Part shown: in pieces, positions 35,654 through 44,869 of the stretch
Position numbering within the stretch: the first letter of the stretch is position 1
How the letters are laid out: each line of letters begins with the position of its first letter
DNA from: Pseudopedobacter beijingensis
GTDB lineage: Bacteria > Bacteroidota > Bacteroidia > Sphingobacteriales > Sphingobacteriaceae
Reading direction: 5' to 3'
DNA: 64,000 bases
Assembly (NCBI RefSeq): GCF_042678145.1
Contig: NZ_JBHUDG010000003.1
Span: 186,001 to 250,000 of the forward strand
The notes under the pieces: generated by a model
Databases searched by the model: none
The model's input: the letters and a program-made list of their open reading frames with translations, nothing else
Told to the model about the DNA's origin: nothing
Position numbers and translations under genes: made by a program

Positions 35654-36334
35654 CTATTGTTGTTGTCCCTCTGCCCTTGCAATATACATATCTATATTTT
35701 GCGCAACAGCACTCTGAGGGTAGTTAGATTTTATCTTGTTATAAGTTTCCGCAGCTGATTTGAAATCCTTTTTCTCTTCGTAAACCAATCCCATTTTTTT
35801 CAAATATAAAGGAGCAGCAAATTCATTATCGCCTTTAGAAACCGCTTTTTTGTAATAGTTGATAGCATCATCATACTGTTTCAACTCAGTATAGGCATCA
35901 CCTGTACCTCCTAAAGCTAAAGGTGCAATTACCACATCAGAACCACTGTAATTTATCAGATTATCTATAGCTTTTTGGTACTCTCCTTTATTCAGGTAAG
36001 CTATACCTAAGTAGTAGTAAGCCAAATTAGCTGATTTGGTATTCGCATAGTCGTCCAATATTTTCTCAAAACCTGGGAAGTTTCCATCGCCCTTAATAGC
36101 TTTGTCCCATTCTTTTGCTTCCCAATATTGTTGCGCCTTATACATTTGATCTACCGCTTCTACTTCACGAGGCGCCAGATACAATTTTTGATAGGCAATG
36201 AACAACAAAATCAGTCCAACTATAGTACTACCGATTACCAGTAAACTCTTACGGTTCTCCTGAATAAAATTTCCTGTGCGGCCCACAGTAGCCGATTCTG
36301 CTTTTTGTGTTTGCTCAATTTGTGTATTCGACAT
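35654..36334 (-). CDS. Membrane-anchored tetratricopeptide repeat protein
   Basis: A 226-residue protein with a short N-terminal cytosolic segment, one membrane helix (LLVIGSTIVGLILLFIAY), and periplasmic TPR repeats (LAYYYLGIAYLNKGEYQKAI, ALGGTGDAYTELKQYDDAI, PLYLKKMGLVYEEKKDFKSA). It resembles the YfgM/TPR_21 group, which attach to membrane partners such as the Sec machinery or cell-envelope factors. The specific role is not shown by the sequence. It is divergent from recF. Confidence 0.8.
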   Translation of the reverse strand: MSNTQIEQTQKAESATVGRTGNFIQENRKSLLVIGSTIVGLILLFIAYQKLYLAPREVEAVDQMYKAQQYWEAKEWDKAIKGDGNFPGFEKILDDYANTKSANLAYYYLGIAYLNKGEYQKAIDNLINYSGSDVVIAPLALGGTGDAYTELKQYDDAINYYKKAVSKGDNEFAAPLYLKKMGLVYEEKKDFKSAAETYNKIKSNYPQSAVAQNIDMYIARAEGQQQ

Positions 36335-36540
36335 TTCTTTTTGTTAAAGATTGCAAAAATAGTGTTTTACTTAAAAACAACAACCTTTTGCAATTAAAAT
36401 ATTGTATGATAAGTGAATATAGGCAAAAAAGATGGCTTACAAAGCATTTCAAACGTTTTTTACTAACAGTCATTTTAAAACAACCTAACCATTAGTAGTG
36501 AATTTAGTCATACCTATGGGTTTTATAACGTCCAAACTCG

Positions 36541-36548
36541 TACCTTTG
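36541..36548 (+). promoter_or_regulatory. -7 box upstream of recF
   Basis: TACCTTTG matches TAnnTTTG and ends 7 nt before the recF ATG, which would give a transcript with little or no leader. A possible -33 element is TTTT at 36521-36524. Confidence 0.35.
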
Positions 36549-36555
36549 TCATAAG

Positions 36556-37668
36556 ATGTTTCTCAAAAATATTTCTTTAATCAACTTCAAAAACTATGAT
36601 GAAGCCGAACTTTCCTTTACCGAGGGGGTAAATGCTTTTGCAGGTGATAATGGTGCCGGTAAAACCAATTTATTGGATGCCGTACACTACCTGGCCCTTT
36701 GCAAAAGCTATTTTAACCCTATAGACAGTCAGCAGATTAAACAAGAAAGAGACCTGTTTATGGTTCAGGGAACTTTTGACAAAAACGGCACTGATGAGCT
36801 CATTGCATGTGGAGTAAAAAGAAACCAGAAAAAACAATTCAAGAGAAACAAAAAAGAGTACCAAAGATTGGCAGACCATATCGGTCTTTTCCCTTTGGTT
36901 ATGATTTCCCCCAACGACATCAGCTTAATTCTTGATGGAAGCGAAGAAAGAAGAAAATTCATAGATAATGTTATTTCCCAAACGGATAACAAATACCTCG
37001 ATGAACTGATTATTTATAACAAGCATTTACTCAACAGAAATGTATTGTTAAAGAAGATTGCAGAAACAGGCAAGTACGATCCCTATCTCTTGGAAATTCT
37101 GGACGAACAATTAGTTTCTTCCGGCAACAACATATTTGACAAACGTAAAAAGTTCATGGAAGAGTTTCTTCCTATCTTCCAGCAACATTACAGCTATTTA
37201 ACAGAAGATGTTGAATTAGTAGAACTCAGATATGATTCGCCTCTCCAAAAGGGAGATTTCACCGATTTACTCAAGCAGGCTATAGAAAAAGACAGAATAC
37301 TACAACGAACAACTGTAGGAATCCATAAAGACGAACTTTTATTTAACGTCCACCAAATGCCCTTAAAGAAGTTTGGATCACAAGGTCAGCAGAAATCGTT
37401 TCTTATTGCTTTGAAACTAGCAAAATACACTTTTTTACACTCAAAAAAAGGATTCAAACCTTTGTTATTACTGGACGATATTTTCGATAAACTGGATGAT
37501 AAAAGAATCACCAAATTAATGAAAATGGTATCTGATGAAGATTTCGGGCAGATATTTATCACAGACACCAACGCAGGAAGACTGAAAGATGTATTTCGGG
37601 ACATCAACATAGACTTAAATCTATTCACCATAGAAAACCAAACCATCAAGTATGAGCAGAACCAATGA
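36556..37668 (+). CDS. recF: DNA replication and repair protein RecF
   Basis: A 370-residue SMC-like ATPase that helps load RecA on gapped DNA. The Walker A motif is in AGDNGAGKTNLLDAV, the ABC signature in FGSQGQQKSFLIALKLA, and Walker B in LLLLDDIFDKLDDKR. Its 3' end overlaps the start of the next gene by 17 bp, so the two are one operon. Length is normal for the family. Confidence 0.96.
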   Translation: MFLKNISLINFKNYDEAELSFTEGVNAFAGDNGAGKTNLLDAVHYLALCKSYFNPIDSQQIKQERDLFMVQGTFDKNGTDELIACGVKRNQKKQFKRNKKEYQRLADHIGLFPLVMISPNDISLILDGSEERRKFIDNVISQTDNKYLDELIIYNKHLLNRNVLLKKIAETGKYDPYLLEILDEQLVSSGNNIFDKRKKFMEEFLPIFQQHYSYLTEDVELVELRYDSPLQKGDFTDLLKQAIEKDRILQRTTVGIHKDELLFNVHQMPLKKFGSQGQQKSFLIALKLAKYTFLHSKKGFKPLLLLDDIFDKLDDKRITKLMKMVSDEDFGQIFITDTNAGRLKDVFRDINIDLNLFTIENQTIKYEQNQ

Positions 37669-37942
37669 TAAAACCCTGAAAGAAGCATTAGAACAAATGC
37701 TTAAAGCTTACAGAATTAAAAACAAATACGATGAAACCTATGCTGTGTCTGCCTGGGAAGAAGTCGTAGGAAAAGCTGTAGCAAACAGAACAAAGGAAAT
37801 TTATATCAGAGATAAAAAACTGTTTGTACGTATCGAGTCATCAGTTATTAAAAATCAATTGGTGATTATGAGAGACCAGATTATAGGCAGTCTGAATGAA
37901 AAGGCCGGAGCTGTTGTTGTCCAAGAAATTGTGTTTATATAA
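37652..37942 (+). CDS. DciA-like DUF721 protein
   Basis: A 96-residue protein of the DUF721 family. SAWEEVVGKAVANRTKEIYI and LFVRIESSVIKNQLVIMRDQI match its core, where the W-x-x-V-VG pattern is conserved. DciA proteins load the replicative helicase in bacteria without DnaC. It overlaps recF, a common arrangement for this family and one that ties it to DNA replication and repair. Confidence 0.85.
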   Translation: MSRTNDKTLKEALEQMLKAYRIKNKYDETYAVSAWEEVVGKAVANRTKEIYIRDKKLFVRIESSVIKNQLVIMRDQIIGSLNEKAGAVVVQEIVFI

Positions 37943-38062
37943 AAAATCTGAACAGCGCCTTAATGGCAACACATTATTTTTTACCCTTTCAACTATAGGA
38001 ACTTTCTACAGAACGGTTTAACACAACCTACATCCATAATAATTTACAAAACTATATAAAAC

Positions 38063-38095
38063 AAAAAGGCAGGTTTTTAAAAAACCTGCCTTTTT
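38063..38095. terminator. Bidirectional terminator between dciA and rplY
   Basis: AAAAAGGCAGGTTTTT and AAAAACCTGCCTTTTT form a long perfect stem with T-runs at both ends, between convergent genes. Confidence 0.88.
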
Positions 38096-38115
38096 ATCAT
38101 GAAAAAATCCTGAGA

Positions 38116-38706
38116 TTATTTTTTCTTAGCATCTTTAGCAGCTTGTTGTTCTGCTTGTTTCAATGCTCTAGACATAATTACAGAAACAATAGTATCTTCA
38201 CCTACGTTTGCAATAGTATAGTTCTCTGGTTTTAAATCACGTACACGAGTTGATTTACCTACCTCTAATGGCTCTAAAGATACTTCTACGTATTGAGGCA
38301 TATCTTTAGGTAAAGCATTCACTCTTAACTTACGTAATTTCTGAACCAGTTTACCCCCTACTTTCACACCTGGAGATGTACCTGTTAATTTAACCGGAAC
38401 TTCCATAGTGATTTTTTTGTCTTCAAACAATTGCAAGAAATCTATGTGTAAGATTTTCTCTGTCAATGGGTGAAACTGGATATCTTTTAAGATAGCATTT
38501 ACTTTTTTCCCATCAATGTTTAGTTCCGCAAAATGCACATCTGAAGAATAAACAAGTCCTTTTAATGCAGGAACATCAACAGCAAAGTGAATTTGCTCTG
38601 TGCCACCATACAATACTGCAGGAACTTTTCCTTCGTAACGAAGCTCTTTTGCGTCGCGTTTCCCTACGTTCTCTCTTGGAGAACCGCTAATAGCGATAGT
38701 TTTCAT
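38116..38706 (-). CDS. rplY: 50S ribosomal protein L25/general stress protein Ctc
   Basis: A 196-residue two-domain L25. The N-terminal 5S rRNA-binding part is MKTIAISGSPRENVGKRDAK and VPAVLYGGTEQIHFAVDV; the C-terminal TL5 domain includes KVGGKLVQKLRKLRVNALPK and LPQ-like strands, with a charged Ala/Lys tail (AEQQAAKDAKKK). It binds 5S rRNA in the large subunit. It lies 19 bp downstream of prs, the usual neighbour in many genomes, so they are probably co-transcribed. Confidence 0.95.
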   Translation of the reverse strand: MKTIAISGSPRENVGKRDAKELRYEGKVPAVLYGGTEQIHFAVDVPALKGLVYSSDVHFAELNIDGKKVNAILKDIQFHPLTEKILHIDFLQLFEDKKITMEVPVKLTGTSPGVKVGGKLVQKLRKLRVNALPKDMPQYVEVSLEPLEVGKSTRVRDLKPENYTIANVGEDTIVSVIMSRALKQAEQQAAKDAKKK

Positions 38707-38725
38707 TTTTCTTTTTATTTATATA

Positions 38726-39667
38726 TTAAACTTTGAACAGCGCACTAATGGAGCTGTGCTGATTTACACTTGCAATGGCTTTCGCAAAAAGCTCGGCCGT
38801 AGACAAAACTTTAATTTTGTCACTCTGTACTCTTGGGGCTATGGTATCTGTAACAATAAGTTCCGTTAAAGCAGAGTTTTCTATAGTCTCATAAGCCTTA
38901 CCCGATAATACAGCATGCGTACAAACTGCCCTTACACTTCTGGCTCCTTTCTCCATAATCAAACCCGCAGCTTTAGACAAAGTCCCGGCAGTATCACAGA
39001 TATCATCAATTAAAACAATATCCTCATCAGTAACATCACCAATAATAGACATTGCCTCTATCTCATTTGCTCTTTTTCTTCTTTTATCACAAATCACCAC
39101 CTCTGCATTAAAAAACTTTGCAAAAGTTCTTGCTCTGTAAGAACCGCCCATATCTGGCGAAGCAATAGTCAGGTTTTGCAGATTTAAGCTTTTGATATAT
39201 GGTACAAATATTACAGAAGCATCTAAATGGTCTACCGGAATATCAAAAAAACCTTGAATCTGGGCAGCATGCAAATCCATAGTCATCACACGGCTTGCTC
39301 CAGCTGCTGTTAATAAATTAGCAACCAGTTTAGAGCCTATAGCTACTCTTGGCCTGTCTTTCCTATCCTGTCTAGCGTAACCAAAATAAGGTATAACCAC
39401 ATTCACAGTGTTCGCAGAAGCCCTTTTCGCTGCATCAATCATCATCAACAGTTCAAAGATATTATCGTTTGGCTGTGCAGTCGACTGAATAAGATAAACA
39501 TCGCAACCTCTGATTGATTCGTTAAAACTTGGTTGAATCTCGCCATCCGAAAAACGAGACAATGTGATTTCACCTAACTCGCTACCGTAAAATCCTGCGA
39601 TTTTCTCTGCAAGATCTCTCGTGGCTGAACCAGCGAAAAGTTTGACCGGATTAAATTGTGAAGCCAT
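38726..39667 (-). CDS. prs: Ribose-phosphate pyrophosphokinase (PRPP synthetase)
   Basis: A 313-residue enzyme making PRPP from ribose 5-phosphate and ATP for nucleotide, His and Trp synthesis. Visible blocks are FSDGEIQPSFNESIRGCDVY, DAAKRASANTVNVVIPYFGY followed by ARQDRKDRPR, the catalytic flexible-loop region ICDKRRKRANEIE, and the PRPP-binding loop DIVLIDDICDTAGTL. The start MASQFNPVKLF at 39667 is chosen; the longer frame adds eight residues and would run into the tRNA terminator. Confidence 0.95.
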   Translation of the reverse strand: MASQFNPVKLFAGSATRDLAEKIAGFYGSELGEITLSRFSDGEIQPSFNESIRGCDVYLIQSTAQPNDNIFELLMMIDAAKRASANTVNVVIPYFGYARQDRKDRPRVAIGSKLVANLLTAAGASRVMTMDLHAAQIQGFFDIPVDHLDASVIFVPYIKSLNLQNLTIASPDMGGSYRARTFAKFFNAEVVICDKRRKRANEIEAMSIIGDVTDEDIVLIDDICDTAGTLSKAAGLIMEKGARSVRAVCTHAVLSGKAYETIENSALTELIVTDTIAPRVQSDKIKVLSTAELFAKAIASVNQHSSISALFKV

Positions 39668-39689
39668 TAACCTTCGTAGTATATTTAAC

Positions 39690-39719
39690 AAAAAATCGGA
39701 TTGCGATTTTCACAATCCG
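39690..39719 (-). terminator. Terminator of the tRNA-Gln gene
   Basis: On the minus strand CGGATTG and CAATCCG form a 7 bp stem followed by ATTTTTTG, 16 nt beyond the tRNA 3' end and before the prs start. It isolates the tRNA transcript from prs. Confidence 0.75.
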
Positions 39720-39735
39720 AATTTTAACTTTTTTG

Positions 39736-39806
39736 TTGCCCGACCAGGATTCGAACCTAGACAAACAGAACCAAAATCTGTCGTACTACCTTTATACTAT
39801 CGGGCA
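39736..39806 (-). tRNA. tRNA-Gln (anticodon TTG)
   Basis: The acceptor stem TGCCCGA pairs with TCGGGCA. The anticodon arm is ACAGA-TTTTGGT-TCTGT, giving anticodon TTG, and the T arm contains GGTTCGAATCC. The discriminator is A, and the 3' CCA is not encoded. Length is 71 nt. Confidence 0.95.
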
Positions 39807-40082
39807 GTTCCTCTTTAGAACCGTTTCCTTCCTAAATGGAACGCAAATATAGGGTCATTTAGATTATCTTGCAAATGTTTTTTTGATATTTTTTATAAAC
39901 GATTAATTATCAAGCACAATATCATTAAAATCGTCTCTAATTACTCAATTTCATCGATAAACCAAGTTATAAAGCTATAACAAACCAGGATATTACTCTT
40001 CAATACAAATACCACGAGGTCGTTTTTTTACAAATCATTTAACCTGATAAACCCGAATATTGCTTTCGAAATTTAAAAAACA

Positions 40083-40685
40083 ATGTACACAACTAGAATT
40101 ACCACCATGGCCTTAGTATTAACAATGCTATTAAATGCCTGCAAAGAAAACAAAGAAAGCCACGCGAGCTATTACACTGTAAATTCAGAAAAATCATCAA
40201 TCCAATGGAAAGGCTCTGCTCCTACACATTACCATATCGGAACTTTTAACATTGAAGGAGATATTTCAACTGAAAAAGAAATGATAACCAATGGAGAATT
40301 TACAATTCCTATTAGCAGTATTATCAATACAGATTTACCGGAAGGTCCAAATCAGGAACTCATATCTCACCTCACAGGCCCTGATTTTTTCAATTTAGCC
40401 CTACATCCTTATGCAAAATTTAAAATCACAAAAGTAACTCCCCTAACACCTGACGATCTTTCAAATTATAATATAACAGGTGATTTCACCTTAATAGGAC
40501 AAACTCATGAATTAAGTTTTCCTGCAAAAATCGAATTATCCGATGACAGCTTAAAAACCACTGCCTCCTTTACTTTTAACCGTTTAAAATGGGGAATGGA
40601 AAGCTTTAATAACCCTAATGAAAAGTTATATATACTACCAAATATAGAAATCACCCTGGATATACACAGCTCAAAAAAAGATTAA
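40083..40685 (+). CDS. YceI-family lipoprotein
   Basis: A 200-residue periplasmic lipocalin-like protein. The lipobox is MLLNAC. The YceI pattern is clear: YTVNSEKSSIQWKGSAPTHY, IGTFNIEGDIS, LTGPDFFNLALHPYAKFKIT and NITGDFTLIGQTHELSFPAK. Members bind long isoprenoid or fatty chains in a beta-barrel pocket. It is followed by an AraC regulator on the same strand, which may control it or be co-expressed. Confidence 0.9.
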   Translation: MYTTRITTMALVLTMLLNACKENKESHASYYTVNSEKSSIQWKGSAPTHYHIGTFNIEGDISTEKEMITNGEFTIPISSIINTDLPEGPNQELISHLTGPDFFNLALHPYAKFKITKVTPLTPDDLSNYNITGDFTLIGQTHELSFPAKIELSDDSLKTTASFTFNRLKWGMESFNNPNEKLYILPNIEITLDIHSSKKD

Positions 40686-40743
40686 AACAAATGTAATATT
40701 TTCAATATATTGCACTCTAACCAATTGAATATTAACAATTAAA

Positions 40744-41580
40744 ATGGTAAAACAGATAACTCCATGTCCTTTACTTAACAATTGTATTGACAATTACATG
40801 TTTGTGGATATAGACTGGTCAAACAATAAAGATATTGACTCTATCTGGAGGCTTATTCCTTTTGGTCAAATTTCAGCATTATTTTTATACGGAGATCTTC
40901 ATGGTTATAGCAACCATGGAGATTCTCCTTTAATATACACTCCCCGTTCCTTTATTGTTGGACAACTAACAAAACCATTATGGTTAAGCTTCTCCGGACA
41001 CACACGTTTAGTCAAAATACAGTTTAAACCTGCAGGAGCTCAACAGCTTATACACATCAACCTATCTGAGTTAACAAACAATCCTTGTATTCCATTGGAA
41101 AATTTATGGGGATATCACACCAGTTTCTTATTAGAACAGCTACATAATGCAAAGTCTGATTACGAAAGAGCTGAACTATTGAATAATTTTTTCATTAAGA
41201 AATTAACCCCCTTCAATCTCCAATCTACTTACATTGACTATACCTTACAACAATTGCATAATAATAATGGCAATTACAAATTGCAACATCTGGAACAAAA
41301 ATTGGGTATTAGTGGCAGACAATTAGAACGAATATTTAAGACTCATGTAGGACTAAGACCAAAAGACATCAGCCGATCTATCAGAATGAATACGGCCCTG
41401 ACTTTACTTTCCAATAAACCAGAAACATCTCTTAGTAAACTTGCTTATGAATTAGGCTATTACGACCCTGCGCATTTTTCTAAAGATTTCAGTCAACTAA
41501 CAGGATTACTTCCCTCCAAACTAAAGAATAAACCAGAAAAAGAACTTGTGGTAACCCACGGAAAATGCTTCTATGGTTAA
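40744..41580 (+). CDS. AraC-family transcriptional regulator (DUF6597-type N-terminal domain)
   Basis: A 278-residue regulator. The N-terminal part (ITPCPLLNNCIDNYMFVDID ... IVGQLTKPLWLSFSGHTRLV, FKPAGAQQLI) matches the DUF6597 sensing domain often found before AraC HTH domains in Bacteroidota. The C-terminal HTH is in LEQKLGISGRQLERIFKTHV and LAYELGYYDPAHFSKDFSQL. The effector is unknown. It lies 58 bp downstream of yceI and runs convergent with metA. Confidence 0.88.
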   Translation: MVKQITPCPLLNNCIDNYMFVDIDWSNNKDIDSIWRLIPFGQISALFLYGDLHGYSNHGDSPLIYTPRSFIVGQLTKPLWLSFSGHTRLVKIQFKPAGAQQLIHINLSELTNNPCIPLENLWGYHTSFLLEQLHNAKSDYERAELLNNFFIKKLTPFNLQSTYIDYTLQQLHNNNGNYKLQHLEQKLGISGRQLERIFKTHVGLRPKDISRSIRMNTALTLLSNKPETSLSKLAYELGYYDPAHFSKDFSQLTGLLPSKLKNKPEKELVVTHGKCFYG

Positions 41581-41585
41581 TTACA

Positions 41586-42530
41586 TTAATTATTAACCTT
41601 TATATCTCCCAAATTTTTTACATCTTTAAGATCAAAAGGTGTCTCCTGATATACAAAATAGTTTAACCAGTTGTTGAACAACAAATTTGCATAACTAGCC
41701 CAACGTACTGTTGGCCCTTTTTCAGGATCATCATCAGTATAATAGTTTTTAGGAACTTCGATAGGTAATCCACGACTAACATCTCTTACATATTCATCAT
41801 GAAGTGCTGTAGGCGCATACTCCGAATGCCCTGTAAAATAAAGCTCGCGCCCACCACGCGAAGACGCTATAGCCACACCCGCATCTTCAGATTCAGAAAG
41901 AATAGACACTTCATTCTTATTCTCCAGATCTTCTTTCAGTACCGTAGTATGTCTGCTATGTGGAATGAAAAACTCATCATCAAACCCTCTGAATAGCGGA
42001 TGGCCTTTTTCAGATGCTGTATGCTTAAACACACCGAACATTTTTTGATCTAAAGGCACTTTTTCTACCCCATAAAAATGGTAAAGTGCAGCCTGAGAGG
42101 CCCAACATATATACAAAGTAGAAGTTACATGCGTTCTGGCCCAATCAAAAATGGTGGTAATCTCATCCCAATACGTTACCTCCTCAAACTTAAACAGTTC
42201 AACAGGTGCCCCGGTAATAATCATACCATCGTAATAATTATCCCTGATTTCACCAAAGCCCTTATAAAACATCTCCAAATGTTGTTCAGAAGTATTTTTT
42301 GACTGATGCGAATCGAGTCGGATAAACTCCACCTCTACCTGCAAGGGGTTATTAGACAATAAACGAATAAAATCGGTCTCCGTAGTTATTTTAACAGGCA
42401 TCAGGTTAAGGATAATAACACGCATAGGTCTAATATCCTGCGCATTAGCCCTTAAATCATTCATCACAAAGATGTTCTCTTTCTTCAACAACTCTATCGC
42501 TGGCAGATTATTTGGTATCTTTACTGGCAT
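41586..42530 (-). CDS. metA: Homoserine O-acyltransferase (MetA family, probably acetyl-specific)
   Basis: A 314-residue enzyme of methionine synthesis. It has the MetA motifs PVKIPNNLPAIELLKKENIF, ILNLMPVKITTETDFIRLL, the acyl-carrying Cys in LYICWASQAALYHFYGV, and HSRHTTV and TGHSEYAP with the catalytic His-Glu. In GAPVELFKFEEVTYW the position after GAPV is Glu. In this family Glu there correlates with acetyl-CoA use and Gly with succinyl-CoA, so O-acetylhomoserine is the likely product (inference). It runs convergent with the AraC gene, 5 bp apart at the stops. Confidence 0.92.
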   Translation of the reverse strand: MPVKIPNNLPAIELLKKENIFVMNDLRANAQDIRPMRVIILNLMPVKITTETDFIRLLSNNPLQVEVEFIRLDSHQSKNTSEQHLEMFYKGFGEIRDNYYDGMIITGAPVELFKFEEVTYWDEITTIFDWARTHVTSTLYICWASQAALYHFYGVEKVPLDQKMFGVFKHTASEKGHPLFRGFDDEFFIPHSRHTTVLKEDLENKNEVSILSESEDAGVAIASSRGGRELYFTGHSEYAPTALHDEYVRDVSRGLPIEVPKNYYTDDDPEKGPTVRWASYANLLFNNWLNYFVYQETPFDLKDVKNLGDIKVNN

Positions 42531-42787
42531 ATACTTATTATTCCCCCTTGTCCTACTTAATCAAACACAAAAGTAAAAAGAATATACCGGAACATAAAAA
42601 TCAAAATAGTTTATAGCAGGTCATCCTCTTCTTATTAAGTACTCATTATAAACTATTACAAACAATAATCTACAACAGCACAAACAAAGACTCCCTCAAT
42701 AATGTTTAGTCAACCAGAATAACTAAACCATTTTATTTAATAAATTCGCAACAAATTATATCATCTACTATTTAAACTTAAGTTACC

Positions 42788-43924
42788 TTGCAAAAACGTA
42801 TACTTTTTATTTGCAATATAATAAGCCTCTTAGCATTAAGCAATGTTTACGGCCAGTCAGAAACTTCTGACATTAAAAAAGAAAAAAACTCCCTTATTAT
42901 TGAAGCTGAGGTAGAGAATGGTGGCATATTGGCTTTTGGAGATCTTAAAACAACAACTTTTGCAGATGCCTATTATAATGGTGTTAATGTAAAAGTAGGC
43001 TGGAAAATCAATAGCTCCAGAGGCGAATATTTTAAGCTATACAACAACCCAATATACGGAATAGGTTATTATTCCAGTACATTCCATAAAGACATTATTG
43101 GAAGCCCTTATGCATTATACGGTTTTGTACAAACCCCTTTCGGAGACATCAATAACAAACGCTGGGCCTTTGATTACAGAATAGGCCTGGGCTTATCGGG
43201 TAACTTCAAACCTTTTGATGAAGACAACAATCCTTTAAATATTGTTATAGGAACTAAAAACAATGTTTATATAGATTTCGGAATCAGATCCCAATATAAA
43301 ATCAACAATAAGCTAAGAGCCGGACTTGGCCTTGCTTTTCATCACTTTTCAAACGGATCCTTACAATTACCCAACAAAGGCATTAACCTTATCCCTTTAA
43401 CGGCCTCTATCACTTATCAGCCCGATGGAAAAAGATATTTAAAAGACACTTCTTTTGTGGCACCTTACCCTAAAAAATGGTTATATCACCTGAATTATGG
43501 TTTTGGCTTTAAACAGCTTGCCAGGGAACAAGAAAGGCGTTTCTTTAAGTCTACCATTAGTTTTTACGCCAGTACATTTGTAAGCCATAAATGGAGAATG
43601 GGCGGGGGAGCTGACCTGTTTTATTCAGAATCAGGGAATAATGAAGAAATTGCACAAGACAGATCGGGGAAATTAGGTTCTAAATTATCTGGCGGACCAG
43701 CATTTTATCTTGTACATGTATTAAATGACAGACTGGTACTAAACGGAAATATAGGATACTACATCCACAATCAACGCTTTAATGGCGAAGTCAGCAGAAT
43801 ATTTTTAAGAGCAGGAGTCAGATACTATGTCTATAAAGATCTAAATGCAGGAGTGTCTATCAAAGCACATCAGGGACAAGCAGATTTTATTGAATGGACT
43901 TTAGGTTATACTTTTAACAGATAA
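42788..43924 (+). CDS. PagL-like lipid A deacylase (acyloxyacyl hydrolase family)
   Basis: A 378-residue outer-membrane beta-barrel protein. After a signal peptide (ISLLALSNVYGQ) the first half shows the PagL block GLGLAFHHFSNGSLQLPNKG with the His-x-Ser pair used for catalysis, and the usual PN-x-G-x-N. The second half adds more barrel strands ending WTLGYTFNR, with a C-terminal aromatic pattern. It may remove the 3-O-acyl chain of lipid A. Start codon is TTG, chosen because the signal peptide begins there. Longer than PagL of Proteobacteria, as usual for Bacteroidota members. Confidence 0.8.
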   Translation: MQKRILFICNIISLLALSNVYGQSETSDIKKEKNSLIIEAEVENGGILAFGDLKTTTFADAYYNGVNVKVGWKINSSRGEYFKLYNNPIYGIGYYSSTFHKDIIGSPYALYGFVQTPFGDINNKRWAFDYRIGLGLSGNFKPFDEDNNPLNIVIGTKNNVYIDFGIRSQYKINNKLRAGLGLAFHHFSNGSLQLPNKGINLIPLTASITYQPDGKRYLKDTSFVAPYPKKWLYHLNYGFGFKQLAREQERRFFKSTISFYASTFVSHKWRMGGGADLFYSESGNNEEIAQDRSGKLGSKLSGGPAFYLVHVLNDRLVLNGNIGYYIHNQRFNGEVSRIFLRAGVRYYVYKDLNAGVSIKAHQGQADFIEWTLGYTFNR

Positions 43925-44022
43925 AATATTCAGGAAGTTTTATTTTAAAATAAAATTTACAGCCTAAAAAATGAATGGAGTCTTTTATGTATATTCATAG
44001 ATACAATAAACAATAAAAGATT

Positions 44023-44226
44023 ATGGGCTTTTTTAACCTAAAAACTACATGGACCAACGCAGAATTTATTCCTTTAAAACTCTGCATAGCCAGTGCTTAC
44101 ATAGTTGTTGGTGCTTATTTCCACAAGTTCATCTGGCAAAACAAAATCATATTTATTGGATTATTCCTTATTACGGTAATTTATTCGGTTTATCTATGGA
44201 TCAGCAAGATGAAAAAGGAAGGTTGA
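44023..44226 (+). CDS. Small membrane protein
   Basis: A 67-residue protein with two membrane helices (KLCIASAYIVVGAYF and IIFIGLFLITVIYSVYLWI) and a Lys-rich C-terminus (SKMKKEG), suggesting that the C-terminus faces the cytosol. I do not recognise the family. It starts 98 bp after the PagL-like gene and has protein-like composition; a second frame overlapping it is only its shadow. Confidence 0.6.
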   Translation: MGFFNLKTTWTNAEFIPLKLCIASAYIVVGAYFHKFIWQNKIIFIGLFLITVIYSVYLWISKMKKEG

Positions 44227-44440
44227 TTCATAAATAAAAATCAATCGGTACAACACCTCATTTGTTATTCGACATATTTCCAATGCTATTAACTTAACTC
44301 AGCTATGAAAACCTAACAATCTGAGTCCGACTATTATTAGTCATGTTCTCCAACTATTTAGTCCACCCCGAACTTGTTTCGGAACCTGTCCCGATACTCG
44401 GAAATCTTATACGAGGCTTAAGAACCCGTATAATGGGAAT

Positions 44441-44526
44441 AAGCTGTTCAAGATATTCCACAGGGTATCTCGAGCCAAGTAATACAAATGGGCTTTAAAA
44501 TACGCAACGTTCAAAAGTTCGGGATG
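44441..44526 (+). repeat. REP-like repeat, copy A
   Basis: An 86 bp segment starting AAGCTGTTCAAGATATTCCA that recurs at 44976-45061 with about three quarters identity. It contains a degenerate hairpin (AAGATA...TATCTC) and the central GGCTTTAAAATACGC. It looks like an old extragenic repeat. Confidence 0.65.
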
Positions 44527-44700
44527 CCTTAGACACTAATATCCCCAACAGTCGGGCAATCCCATTTTTAACCTTAATGCTATTAAAAAACCGCGGTAGT
44601 TTCTTGATTTGTTATCTTTCATTTTTATTTTAAGATACTATTGATTAAATTGTTTTTTCTAATACATACAGGGAAATCATTTCTCTGGAAAACACCTTCC

Positions 44701-44750
44701 AAAGTCCATCAAACTCCGTTAAAGTCTGCCAAAGTCCGCTAAACTCCGTC
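44701..44750 (+). repeat. 10 bp tandem repeat, five units
   Basis: Five head-to-tail units: AAAGTCCATC, AAACTCCGTT, AAAGTCTGCC, AAAGTCCGCT, AAACTCCGTC. The shared core is AAA-S-TCC-G. There is no open frame of protein-like quality across it. Function unknown; possibly slippage within a decayed mobile element. Confidence 0.8.
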
Positions 44751-44821
44751 TATGTTCTATACTTGGCTCTACCCTGTGCCGTAATTGGTTCGCCCCTGGC
44801 CCTATACTTTTTCGATAATTC

Positions 44822-44869
44822 TTCGGGAAATGCTTTTTAAAATGGCTTTTTTGCCGAAGATTTCCCGAA
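44822..44869. repeat. Inverted repeat with 10 bp arms
   Basis: TTCGGGAAAT (44822-44831) and ATTTCCCGAA (44860-44869) are exact complements around a 28 nt A+T-rich centre. It lies between the tandem repeat and REP-like copy B, in DNA with no gene. Confidence 0.6.

Noticed and set aside
44049..44237. Second frame inside the small membrane-protein gene
   Set aside because: It lacks hydrophobic segments and is a shadow of the 67-residue protein frame.
44701..44750. CRISPR-like array
   Set aside because: Units are 10 bp with no spacers and no cas genes nearby; it is a simple tandem repeat.
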